A stretch of DNA of 64,000 bases, taken from Microbispora hainanensis. GTDB lineage: Bacteria > Actinomycetota > Actinomycetes > Streptosporangiales > Streptosporangiaceae. The DNA lies in assembly GCF_006874475.1 (NCBI RefSeq), contig NZ_VIRM01000008.1, positions 1 to 64,000 on the forward strand, given 5' to 3'. This document shows, piece after piece, positions 56,887-64,000 of the stretch. Numbering within the stretch: the first letter of the stretch is position 1; every line of letters starts with the position of its first letter. Under the pieces are notes generated by a model, which was given only the letters and a program-made list of their open reading frames with translations, ran no database searches and was not told the origin of the DNA. The position numbers and the translations under genes were made by a program.

Positions 56887-58038
56887 TTGTCCACACGTAC
56901 CGTCGGCCTTGTGGCCGCGCTCACGATAACCACCTCAGTGATCGCGGCATGCGGCGCCGCCCCCACGACCGCCGGCGGCGGCTCGGGGTCGGGTGATTCC
57001 AAGGCCGCCTCCGCGACCTCCGTCCAGGACTTCGGCGGGATGGACAAGCTGGTGGAGGCCGCCAAGAAGGAAGGGCAGCTCAACACCATCGCTCTGCCGC
57101 CCGACTGGGCCAACTACGGCGAGGTCATCAAGGCGTTCGAGGCCAAGTATGGCATCAAGATCACCAACGACAACCCCGACGGCTCCAGCCAGGACGAGAT
57201 CAACGCGGTCAAGACCCTCAAGGGCCAGGACCGCGCGCCCGACGTGCTCGACCTCGGCAGCGCCTTCGCGCTCAGCGGCGCCCAGGAGGGCCTCTTCGCG
57301 CCTTACAAGGTGCAGAGCTGGGACAAGATCCCCGATGGCCAGAAGGACGCGAGCGGCGCCTGGTACTACGACTACGGCGGCTACATCTCCATCGGCTGCG
57401 ACGCCAAGCGGGTCAAGACCTGCCCCCAGACCTTCGCCGACCTGCTCAAGCCCGAATACAAGGGCATGGTCGCGCTGAACGGCGACCCGACCAAGGCCGG
57501 CGCCGCCTTCGCCGGCGTCTACGCCGCCTCGCTCGCCAACCAGGGCTCGTTCGACGACATCCAGCCGGGCATCGACTTCTTCAAAAAGCTCAAGGAGAAC
57601 GGCAACTTCAACCCGGTCGAGGCCACCCCGGCCACGGTGGAGAAGGGCGAGACCCCGATCACCCTCGACTGGGACTACCTGCAGGCCAGCTACGCCAAGG
57701 AGTTCTCCTCCAAGGGCGTGGACTGGCAGATCGCCATCCCCGGCGACGGCCAGTACGCCAACTTCTACGCCCAGGCGATCAACAAGTGGGCGCCGCACCC
57801 CGCCGCCGCCCGCCTCTGGCAGGAGTTCCTCTACAGCGCCGAGGGCCAGAACCTGTGGCTGAAGGGCTACGCCCGCCCGGTGCTGCTGCCCTCCATGCAG
57901 GAGGACGGCAGCGCGGACGCCACGATGGTCGCCCAGCTCCCCAAGGTCGAGGGCACCCCCTCCTTCCCCACTCCGGACCAGGTCAACAAGGCCAAGGAAG
58001 TCCTGGCGAGCGGGTGGGGCGCGGCGGTCTCGGGCTGA
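56887..58038 (+). CDS. ABC transporter substrate-binding lipoprotein
   Basis: A 383-residue lipoprotein. TTG 56887 is the start because GGGAGGG lies 4-6 bases upstream and the product then opens with a signal peptide (STRTVGLVAALTITTS) ending in the lipobox VIAACG, Cys at about residue 21. The rest is a periplasmic-binding fold (MDKLVEAAKKEGQLNTIAL; GGYISIGCDAKRV; ITLDWDYLQASYAKEF). It captures an unknown solute for the permeases encoded just downstream. Confidence 0.93.
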   Translation: MSTRTVGLVAALTITTSVIAACGAAPTTAGGGSGSGDSKAASATSVQDFGGMDKLVEAAKKEGQLNTIALPPDWANYGEVIKAFEAKYGIKITNDNPDGSSQDEINAVKTLKGQDRAPDVLDLGSAFALSGAQEGLFAPYKVQSWDKIPDGQKDASGAWYYDYGGYISIGCDAKRVKTCPQTFADLLKPEYKGMVALNGDPTKAGAAFAGVYAASLANQGSFDDIQPGIDFFKKLKENGNFNPVEATPATVEKGETPITLDWDYLQASYAKEFSSKGVDWQIAIPGDGQYANFYAQAINKWAPHPAAARLWQEFLYSAEGQNLWLKGYARPVLLPSMQEDGSADATMVAQLPKVEGTPSFPTPDQVNKAKEVLASGWGAAVSG

Positions 58039-58042
58039 GATC

Positions 58043-58879
58043 GTGCGCGACAGCCGTACGCGATCGAAGAGCCGGTGGGCGGCCGTGCCGCTGCTGGTCT
58101 TCGTCGTCATCGTCTTCGGCGTGCCGATGCTGGTCCTCCTTGGTGGCACGTTCACCAAGGAGGGCACGTTCAGCACCGCCAACCTCACCGAGTCGCTCCA
58201 GGGCGCGTACCTGACCGCCCTGTTCGGCAGCGTCAAGCTCTCGGCGCTGGTGGCGGTGCTGGGCGGGGTGCTCGGCACCTTCCTCGCCCAGGCCGTGGTG
58301 ACCTCCCGGTTCCGTGCGCTGCGCGAGGCGGTGCTGACCGCCTCCGGCGTGCTGGCCAACTTCGGCGGCGTGCCGCTGGCCTTCGCCTGGATCGCCACGC
58401 TCGGCAACTCGGGCGTCGTCACCACCACGCTCGGCCTCGGCCAGCACGGGTGGAGCCTGTACAACTTCTGGGGTCTCACCCTGGTCTACCTGTACTTCTC
58501 CATCCCCCTCCAGGTGCTCACGGTCGTGCCCGCGCTCGACGGGCTGCGCCCGCAGTGGCGCGAGGCCGCGCAGAACAACGGCGCGAGCACCTGGCAGTTC
58601 TGGCGTTATGTCGGGATTCCGGTGCTGACCCCGGCGCTGCTCGGCGGGGTCGTGCTGCTGTTCGGCGGCGCGTTCTCGGCCTACGCCACGGCGCAGGCCA
58701 TGGTCGGGTCCACGGTCCCGCTGGTCACGCTGAAGATCGCGGACGCGCTCACCGGCAACGTGCTGATCGGCCACGAGAACGTCGCGCTGGCCCTCAGCCT
58801 CGACATGATCGTGGTCGCGGGCCTGGTCATGGCCGTCTACCTCCCGCTGCAGCGAAGGAGCGCCCGATGGCTTCGCTGA
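58043..58879 (+). CDS. ABC transporter permease 1
   Basis: A 278-residue inner-membrane permease with about six spans (WAAVPLLVFVVIVFGVPMLVLL; LSALVAVLGGVLGTFLAQAV) and the EAA loop REAAQNNGASTWQFWRYVGIP that contacts the ATPase. GTG start 4 bases behind the lipoprotein gene. Works with permease 2 as a heterodimer. Confidence 0.93.
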   Translation: MRDSRTRSKSRWAAVPLLVFVVIVFGVPMLVLLGGTFTKEGTFSTANLTESLQGAYLTALFGSVKLSALVAVLGGVLGTFLAQAVVTSRFRALREAVLTASGVLANFGGVPLAFAWIATLGNSGVVTTTLGLGQHGWSLYNFWGLTLVYLYFSIPLQVLTVVPALDGLRPQWREAAQNNGASTWQFWRYVGIPVLTPALLGGVVLLFGGAFSAYATAQAMVGSTVPLVTLKIADALTGNVLIGHENVALALSLDMIVVAGLVMAVYLPLQRRSARWLR

Positions 58880-59775
58880 CCCCCCAGGTGACCCCTCAGG
58901 TGACCACGCAGGCCGCCACCGGAACGGCGCCCGCGCGCGGCGGCCGGCCGCGGCAACGCGGCGCGACGGCAGCACGGTCCCGGGTGTGGCGCGGGGTGGT
59001 CCTCGTGCTCGCCGCCGTCTATTTCCTCGTCCCGCTGATCGCGTCGTTCGTCTTCACGGTGAAGGTGCCCGACCAGGGCTTCTCGCTCGACGCGTACGGC
59101 CAGATCTTCTCGGCCGAGGGCTTCGGCGGCAGCCTCCTGCTGTCGCTCGGGCTCGGGGTCGCCACGATCGTGCTCGTGCTGCTGCTGACGCTGCCCGCCG
59201 CGGTGGCCGTACGGCTCGGCGCGCCGCGGCTGCGCCCGGTGCTCGAAGTGGTCTGCACGCTGCCGCTGGTGGTGCCGCCGATCACGTTCGTGGCCGGGAT
59301 CAGCACCGTGCTGCGGTGGGGGCCCGACTATCTGGCGACCACGCCCCTCTATCAGACGATCATCGCGGTGCAGAACCCCGACTTCCCGGTGGTGCTCGTG
59401 CTCGCCTACGTCGTGCTGGCGCTGCCGTTCGCCTACCGCTCGCTCGACGCGGGCCTGGGCGCGATCGACGTGCGCACGCTGTCGGAGGCGGCCAGGAACC
59501 TCGGGGCGTCGTGGCCCCACGTGCTGCTGCGGGTGATCATCCCCAACATGCGGTCGGCGATGGCGAGCGCGTCGTTCCTCACGCTGGCGCTGGTGCTCGG
59601 GGAGTTCACGATCGCCAGGCTGCTCAGCTTCGAGACCTTCCCCAACTGGATCTACCGGATCTCCGGCTCACAGGCGCAGGTGTCGGTGGCCGTCTCGGTG
59701 TTCAGCCTGCTGATCACCTGGCTGCTGCTGCTCGCCCTGTCGTCCGCCGGTGCGAGGCAAAGGAGTGGATCATGA
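58867..59775 (+). CDS. ABC transporter permease 2
   Basis: A 302-residue permease, six spans (VLVLAAVYFLVPLIASFVF; IVLVLLLTLPAAVAV), EAA loop SEAARNLGASWPHVLLRVIIPNM. Overlaps permease 1 by 13 bp and the ATPase gene by ATGA. The first 38 residues are a Thr/Gln/Arg-rich cytosolic tail. Confidence 0.93.
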   Translation: MASLTPQVTPQVTTQAATGTAPARGGRPRQRGATAARSRVWRGVVLVLAAVYFLVPLIASFVFTVKVPDQGFSLDAYGQIFSAEGFGGSLLLSLGLGVATIVLVLLLTLPAAVAVRLGAPRLRPVLEVVCTLPLVVPPITFVAGISTVLRWGPDYLATTPLYQTIIAVQNPDFPVVLVLAYVVLALPFAYRSLDAGLGAIDVRTLSEAARNLGASWPHVLLRVIIPNMRSAMASASFLTLALVLGEFTIARLLSFETFPNWIYRISGSQAQVSVAVSVFSLLITWLLLLALSSAGARQRSGS

Positions 59776-60854
59776 ACAGCGCCCGGGTCGAGTTCCGCGG
59801 CCTGCGGCGGCGGTTCGGCAGCACGGTCGCGCTGGACGGGCTCGACCTCACGGTGGAGCCCGGCGAGCTGATCGCGCTGCTCGGCCCGTCGGGGTGCGGC
59901 AAGACCACCGCGCTGCGCTGCCTCGCCGGCTTCGAGCAGCCCGACGAGGGCGAGGTGCTGGTGGACGGCGCCGACATCACGCGCGTGCCGGCCAACCGGC
60001 GCGACGCGGGCATGGTCTTCCAGTCCTACAGCCTCTTCCCCAACCTCAACGCGCGCGACAACGTGAGCTTCGGCATGCGGGTGCGCAAGGCGCCCGCCGC
60101 CAAGCGGCACGCCCGCGCGCAGGAGCTGCTCGAACTGGTCGGCCTGCCTTCCGTCGGCGACCGCTACCCCCACCAGTTGTCCGGTGGCCAGCAGCAGCGC
60201 GTGGCGCTGGCCCGCGCGCTCGCCCTGGAGCCCAGGGTGCTGCTGCTGGACGAGCCGCTGTCGGCGCTCGACGCCAAGGTGCGGGTCACGCTGCGCGAGG
60301 AGATCCGCCGCCTGCAGCTCTCCCTCGGCATCACGACGATCTTCGTGACGCACGACCAGGAGGAGGCGCTGTCGATGGCCGACCGTGTCGCCGTGCTGCG
60401 CGACGGCCGCCTGGAGCAGGTCGCCGACCCCGCCACCCTGTACGACCGGCCGGCGACCGCGTTCGTCGCCGAGTTCGTCGGCGCGATGAACCACCTGCCC
60501 GGCCTGGTGTCGGGCGACGGGGTCACCGTCCTCGGGCAGACGCTGCCCGTGGAGGGGCCGTCTCCGGACGCGGCGCAGGCGGACGTGCTGGTGCGGCCCG
60601 AGGCCGTGCTGGTCACTCCGGACGCCGAGGGCGACGGGATCGTCATGGTGTCGTCGTTCCGCGGCTCCACCGCCCGCCTGCGGATCCGCCTGGGCGACGG
60701 CACCGAGGTGCTGGCCGACGTCCCCGGCCACGACTCGGCGCGCTTCGCGCCCGGCACGGCCGTACGGATCGGGCTGGTCGAGCGGCCAGTGCTCGTGTCG
60801 GCCCGTTCGGAGACCGGAGCCGCGGCGGCGGTCCCCGAACCCGATGTCGTCTAG
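59772..60854 (+). CDS. ABC transporter ATP-binding protein
   Basis: A 360-residue PotA/FbpC-type ATPase: Walker A GPSGCGKTT, signature LSGGQQQR, Walker B VLLLDEPLSALD, H-loop VTHDQEEAL; the last ~110 residues form a TOBE regulatory domain. The set (binding protein, two permeases, ATPase) is like 2-aminoethylphosphonate, polyamine or iron importers; the substrate is undetermined. Confidence 0.95.
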   Translation: MNSARVEFRGLRRRFGSTVALDGLDLTVEPGELIALLGPSGCGKTTALRCLAGFEQPDEGEVLVDGADITRVPANRRDAGMVFQSYSLFPNLNARDNVSFGMRVRKAPAAKRHARAQELLELVGLPSVGDRYPHQLSGGQQQRVALARALALEPRVLLLDEPLSALDAKVRVTLREEIRRLQLSLGITTIFVTHDQEEALSMADRVAVLRDGRLEQVADPATLYDRPATAFVAEFVGAMNHLPGLVSGDGVTVLGQTLPVEGPSPDAAQADVLVRPEAVLVTPDAEGDGIVMVSSFRGSTARLRIRLGDGTEVLADVPGHDSARFAPGTAVRIGLVERPVLVSARSETGAAAAVPEPDVV

Positions 60855-61521
60855 GGCGTGCCCTGCGGCGGTCCTGTTCGACATGGACGGCACGCTGGTG
60901 GACACCGAGGACCTGTGGTGGGACGCCTGCGTGGAGGTCGCGGACGGCCTCGGCTCCCCTCTCGGGGAGGCCGACCGCGAGGCGCTGTTCGGCCTGTCGG
61001 TCGAGGACGCCGCCGTGCACATCACCGGAGGTCCGGGGGCGGCGGCCGTCGAGGCCATGCTGACGGGCGCGTTCACCGGCCGGCTGAAGAACGGGGTGAC
61101 CACGCTTCCCGGCGCGGTCGCGCTGCTGGAGGCCCTGCGCGCGGCCGGGATCCCGGCGGGGCTGGTCAGCGCGTCCCCCCGGCCCGTCGTGGACCTGGTG
61201 CTCGAAACCGTCGGCGGGCACCGTTTCCGGCTGTCGGTGGCCGCCGGCGACAGCGCCAGGAACAAGCCCGCGCCCGATCCCTACCTGGCCGCCGCCGCGC
61301 GGCTCGGCGTCGACCCGGCCGCGTGCGTGGCGATCGAGGACAGCCCGACCGGCGTCGCCTCGGCCCGGTCCGCCGGGTGCGCCGTCATCGTGGTCGGCCC
61401 GTCCGGCACGACGAACGAGACGAGCGGCGTGAGCGGAACCGACGGGGTGACGGCGGTGCCGACGCTGGAGAGCATCGACCTGCCGCTGCTGCGCCGGCTG
61501 GTCATCTGCGCATCTCAGTGA
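60844..61521 (+). CDS. HAD-family phosphatase
   Basis: A 225-residue HAD hydrolase of the beta-phosphoglucomutase-like subgroup: motif I LFDMDGTLVDTE (nucleophile Asp about 13), motif II SAS, motif III NKPAPDPY, motif IV IEDSPTGV. Overlaps the ATPase gene by 11 bp, so it is the last gene of the ABC operon and probably processes the imported, perhaps phosphorylated or phosphonate, compound. Confidence 0.93.
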   Translation: MSSRACPAAVLFDMDGTLVDTEDLWWDACVEVADGLGSPLGEADREALFGLSVEDAAVHITGGPGAAAVEAMLTGAFTGRLKNGVTTLPGAVALLEALRAAGIPAGLVSASPRPVVDLVLETVGGHRFRLSVAAGDSARNKPAPDPYLAAAARLGVDPAACVAIEDSPTGVASARSAGCAVIVVGPSGTTNETSGVSGTDGVTAVPTLESIDLPLLRRLVICASQ

Positions 61522-61542
61522 ACGCCGTGAGCCTCGGCTGGT

Positions 61543-61561
61543 AACTTCGCGGACTTAAGTT
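61543..61561. promoter_or_regulatory. Candidate HxlR operator
   Basis: AACTT-N9-AAGTT is an inverted repeat 22 bp upstream of the HxlR start (61583). A second, imperfect repeat (GGTTCCCG...CGGGTAACC, 61958-61994) precedes the oxidoreductase gene, where a regulator of both genes could bind. Confidence 0.4.
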
Positions 61562-61582
61562 CCCCTTGGGTATCGTCGCAGC

Positions 61583-61942
61583 ATGCACGTCATGAACACC
61601 TGCGACGATCCCAAGGACGTCTACTCGGCCGCCTGCCCGTGCCGCAACATGCTCGACCTGCTGGCCAACAAGTGGAGCGCGCTGGCCCTGGGCGCCCTGG
61701 AGGACGGGCCGCAGCGTTTCGGCGCGCTGCGCGCCCGGCTCCAGGGCGTCAGCCCCAAGGTGCTCACCCAGACCCTGCGCCGCCTGGAGGACCACGGCCT
61801 CGTCCACCGCGACGTGTATCCCGAGGTGCCGCTGCGCGTGGAATACAGCCTCACGCCGCTCGGCCGCGACGCCAACGTCCCGCTCGCCCACCTGCGGACG
61901 TGGGTGGAGCGCAACATCGGCCGCTTCCCCGGTTCGGAGTAG
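61583..61942 (+). CDS. HxlR-family redox-type regulator (QorR/YodB-like)
   Basis: A 119-residue HxlR winged-helix protein: CPCRNMLDLLANKWSALALGALEDGPQRFGALRARLQGVSPKVLTQTLRRLE. The N-terminal cysteines C7, C18 and C20 match the positions of redox/quinone-sensing cysteines in YodB (Cys6) and QorR (Cys17). The next two genes are quinone oxidoreductases, so a quinone- or thiol-stress repressor is likely, though this is an inference. Confidence 0.88.
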   Translation: MHVMNTCDDPKDVYSAACPCRNMLDLLANKWSALALGALEDGPQRFGALRARLQGVSPKVLTQTLRRLEDHGLVHRDVYPEVPLRVEYSLTPLGRDANVPLAHLRTWVERNIGRFPGSE

Positions 61943-62083
61943 GCCCTTCACCTGGATGGTTCCCGATGGATACTCGTGTCCCTTGCGGGTAACCAGGCGC
62001 CGGTGGCTACCGTGCAGGTCATGCCGCCGAGCCGTACGACCGGCTTCGGCACGTGATTCGTGACGAACGCGCAAGGGACAGAC

Positions 62084-63118
62084 ATGACCGAGAACCCGAA
62101 CGGGACCATGCCCGCCGTCGCCTACCGGCGCAGCCTGCCCATCGACGACCCGGAAAGCCTCCTCGACGTGGAGCTGCCGGTGCCCGTACCCGGACCGCGC
62201 GACCTGCTGGTCCGGGTGGAGGCCGTCGCCGTGAACCCGGTGGACTACAAGGTCAGGCGCAACAGCGATCCGGGCGGCGAGCTCAAGGTGCTCGGCTGGG
62301 ACGCCGCGGGCACCGTGGTCGCCGTGGGCGACGAGGTGGAGCTGTTCGAGGTCGGCGACGAGGTCTACTACGCCGGCGCGCTCGACCGGCCCGGCGCGAA
62401 CTCCCGCTTCCACGCCGTGGACGAGCGTATTGTCGGCCGCAAGCCCGCCACGTTGTCCTTCACCGAGGCCGCCGCGCTGCCGCTGACCTCGCTCACGGCG
62501 TGGGAGGGCCTGTTCGAGCGGCTGGGCCTGCGCGGCGACGCGCTCGACCAGACCGGGACGCTGCTGATCACCGCGGCCGCGGGCGGCGTCGGCTCCATCG
62601 CCGTGCAGCTCGCCCGCGCCCTGACCGGGCTCACCGTGATCGGCACGGCCTCCCGGCCCGAAACGGTGGAGTTCGCCCGCCGGATGGGCGCCCACCACAT
62701 CGTGGACCACCGGGCGCCGCTGGCGAAGCAACTGGCCGAGGTCGCGCCCGGCGGCGTCGACCACGTCTTCAGCACGATCGGCACCGACCGCAACCTCACG
62801 GCCTACGCCGAGGCGCTCACCCCCTTCGGCGCGATCGTCGCCATCGACGACCACGACTCCCTCGACATCGGCGTGCTCAAGCCGAAGAGCATCGCGTTCC
62901 ACTGGGAGCTCATGTTCACCCACTCGCTGTTCAAGACGCCGCACCAGGTGAACCAGCACCGCATCCTCGACCGGGTCGCCCGGCTCGTGGACTCCGGCGT
63001 CCTCACGACCACCGCCACCCGCGACCTCGGCCCGGTCAACGCCGCCAACCTGCGTGAGGCCCACCGGATCGTCGAATCGGGCACCGCGATCGGCAAGATC
63101 ACCCTCACGGGCTTCTGA
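62084..63118 (+). CDS. Zinc-type alcohol dehydrogenase/quinone oxidoreductase
   Basis: A 344-residue MDR-superfamily enzyme: VRVEAVAVNPVDYKVR, LGWDAAGTVVAVGDEV, and the nucleotide fold LLITAAAGGVGSIAVQLARAL. No catalytic zinc cysteine set is obvious, so it is likely a zinc-free NADPH:quinone oxidoreductase. ATG 62084 follows AAGGGA by 5 bases; GTG 62060 is possible. Probably under HxlR control. Confidence 0.92.
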   Translation: MTENPNGTMPAVAYRRSLPIDDPESLLDVELPVPVPGPRDLLVRVEAVAVNPVDYKVRRNSDPGGELKVLGWDAAGTVVAVGDEVELFEVGDEVYYAGALDRPGANSRFHAVDERIVGRKPATLSFTEAAALPLTSLTAWEGLFERLGLRGDALDQTGTLLITAAAGGVGSIAVQLARALTGLTVIGTASRPETVEFARRMGAHHIVDHRAPLAKQLAEVAPGGVDHVFSTIGTDRNLTAYAEALTPFGAIVAIDDHDSLDIGVLKPKSIAFHWELMFTHSLFKTPHQVNQHRILDRVARLVDSGVLTTTATRDLGPVNAANLREAHRIVESGTAIGKITLTGF

Positions 63119-63204
63119 ACAACCCTTCTCCGGCGGGAACAACGGATGCGGCGCGACCGGTTGGGGACGAGAGGAACCGAGCCCAAGAACACCAGGAGTC
63201 GCGC

Positions 63205-64000
63205 ATGCATGCCATCGTCGTCCCCACTTACGGTGATTCCTCCGTGCTGGAGTACGCCGAACGGCCCGACCCCGAGCCCGGTCCCGGGGAGGTGCTGGTC
63301 GACGTCGCGGCGACGGGCGTCAACTTCATCGACGTCTACCACCGCGAGGGCCGCTATCCGCTGCCGCTTCCGCTGATCCCGGGCTCGGAGACGGCCGGGA
63401 CCGTCACGGCCGTCGGGCCCGGCGTGACCGACATCGTGCCCGGCGACCGGGTCGGCTCCGCCGCCGCGGTCGGCGCGTACGCGAGCAAGGCCGTGATCCC
63501 GGCGGAGAAGGTGGTCCGGCTGCCCGACGGGCTGGCGCCCGATCTCGCGGCGGCGGTGCTGCTCCAGGGGCTGACCGCGCACTACCTGACCCACTCCACG
63601 TACGCGATCCGGTCGGGCGACGACGTGCTCGTGCACGCGGCGGCCGGGGGCATGGGCCTGCTGCTCGTCCAGATGGCCAAGCTCCGCGGCGCCCGCGTGA
63701 TCGGCACGGTCTCCAGCCACGAGAAGGAGAAGCTGGCCCGGCAGGCGGGGGCCGACGAGGTCGTCGGCTACGAGGGCTTCTCCGAGGCCGTCAAGGAGAT
63801 CACCGACGGCGCCGGGGTGCACGTCGTCTACGACGGGGTCGGCGCCGCCACGTTCGACGGGTCGCTCGCGTCGCTGCGGCCCCGCGGCATGATGGCGCTG
63901 TATGGCGCGGCCAGCGGTCCCGTCCCGCCGTTCGACCCGCAGCGGCTCAACGCGGGCGGCTCGCTGTTCCTCACCCGGCCCACGCTGGGGCACTACACGG
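63205..64000 (+). CDS. qor: NADPH:quinone oxidoreductase (3' end outside window)
   Basis: At least 265 residues of a QOR-type enzyme: VDVAATGVNFIDVYHREGRYPLPLPLIPGSETAGTVTAVGPGV at the N-terminus, and the nucleotide loop VLVHAAAGGMGLLLVQMAKLRGARVIGTVSS. ATG 63205 has CAGGAG about 7-12 bases upstream. One-electron versus two-electron chemistry cannot be told. It is a second member of the HxlR-linked pair. Confidence 0.93.
   Translation, partial: MHAIVVPTYGDSSVLEYAERPDPEPGPGEVLVDVAATGVNFIDVYHREGRYPLPLPLIPGSETAGTVTAVGPGVTDIVPGDRVGSAAAVGAYASKAVIPAEKVVRLPDGLAPDLAAAVLLQGLTAHYLTHSTYAIRSGDDVLVHAAAGGMGLLLVQMAKLRGARVIGTVSSHEKEKLARQAGADEVVGYEGFSEAVKEITDGAGVHVVYDGVGAATFDGSLASLRPRGMMALYGAASGPVPPFDPQRLNAGGSLFLTRPTLGHYT

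Overview
The window is chromosomal DNA from a very GC-rich actinomycete, most likely a member of the Streptosporangiales. The evidence is uniformly high-GC codon use, frequent GTG starts, many 4-bp stop/start overlaps, an F420-dependent LLM oxidoreductase, a truncated haemoglobin O, an XRE-TPR regulator with a small divergent partner, and a second ssb next to two dynamin-like GTPases. About sixty genes are supported. No rRNA, tRNA, CRISPR array or transposase was seen.

Layout. 1-9 kb: housekeeping and hydrolytic genes (proline iminopeptidase, lone WYL domain, FmdB zinc ribbon, GNAT, HNH nuclease, prolyl oligopeptidase, PurU), then a 25-codon micro-gene translationally coupled to a seven-TPR protein with a degenerate ATPase-like front. 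9-19 kb: GNAT, the XRE-TPR regulator and partner, MscS channel, globin, GH13 glucosidase, thioesterase, EttA and a membrane GGDEF cyclase. 19-31 kb: PPOX protein, hydroxyquinol dioxygenase plus maleylacetate reductase, then ssb, two membrane-remodelling-type GTPases and cobalamin genes (cobA/cysG fusion, cobT, cbiX-like). 31-43 kb: tandem GNAT, DUF2795 and a Vms1/BaeRF-like protein, the lutABC lactate operon with its FadR-type regulator and twin operators, an LLM oxidoreductase behind a KstR-like site, a GATase-like protein, LysR and a large LAL regulator.

43-50 kb: a membrane protein, then DnaE2 with its DUF6504 partner behind a LexA-like SOS box, followed divergently by a two-gene ATPase plus TOPRIM-like cassette that looks like a defence module. 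50-64 kb: a glycosyltransferase downstream of a near-perfect CIRCE (HrcA) element; GntR regulator, NRAMP-like transporter and pxpABC (5-oxoproline use); a GntR/UTRA-regulated ABC importer with a HAD phosphatase; and an HxlR (QorR/YodB-like) regulator with two quinone oxidoreductases, the second cut by the window edge.

Most unusual items: the micro-gene/TPR pair (8822-8899 with 6804-8825), the ATPase/TOPRIM pair (48107-49971), the CIRCE element before a glycosyltransferase, the KstR-type palindrome, and a 21-codon ORF linking the two GTPase genes by ATGA junctions at both ends. Functions of these are inferred, not shown.
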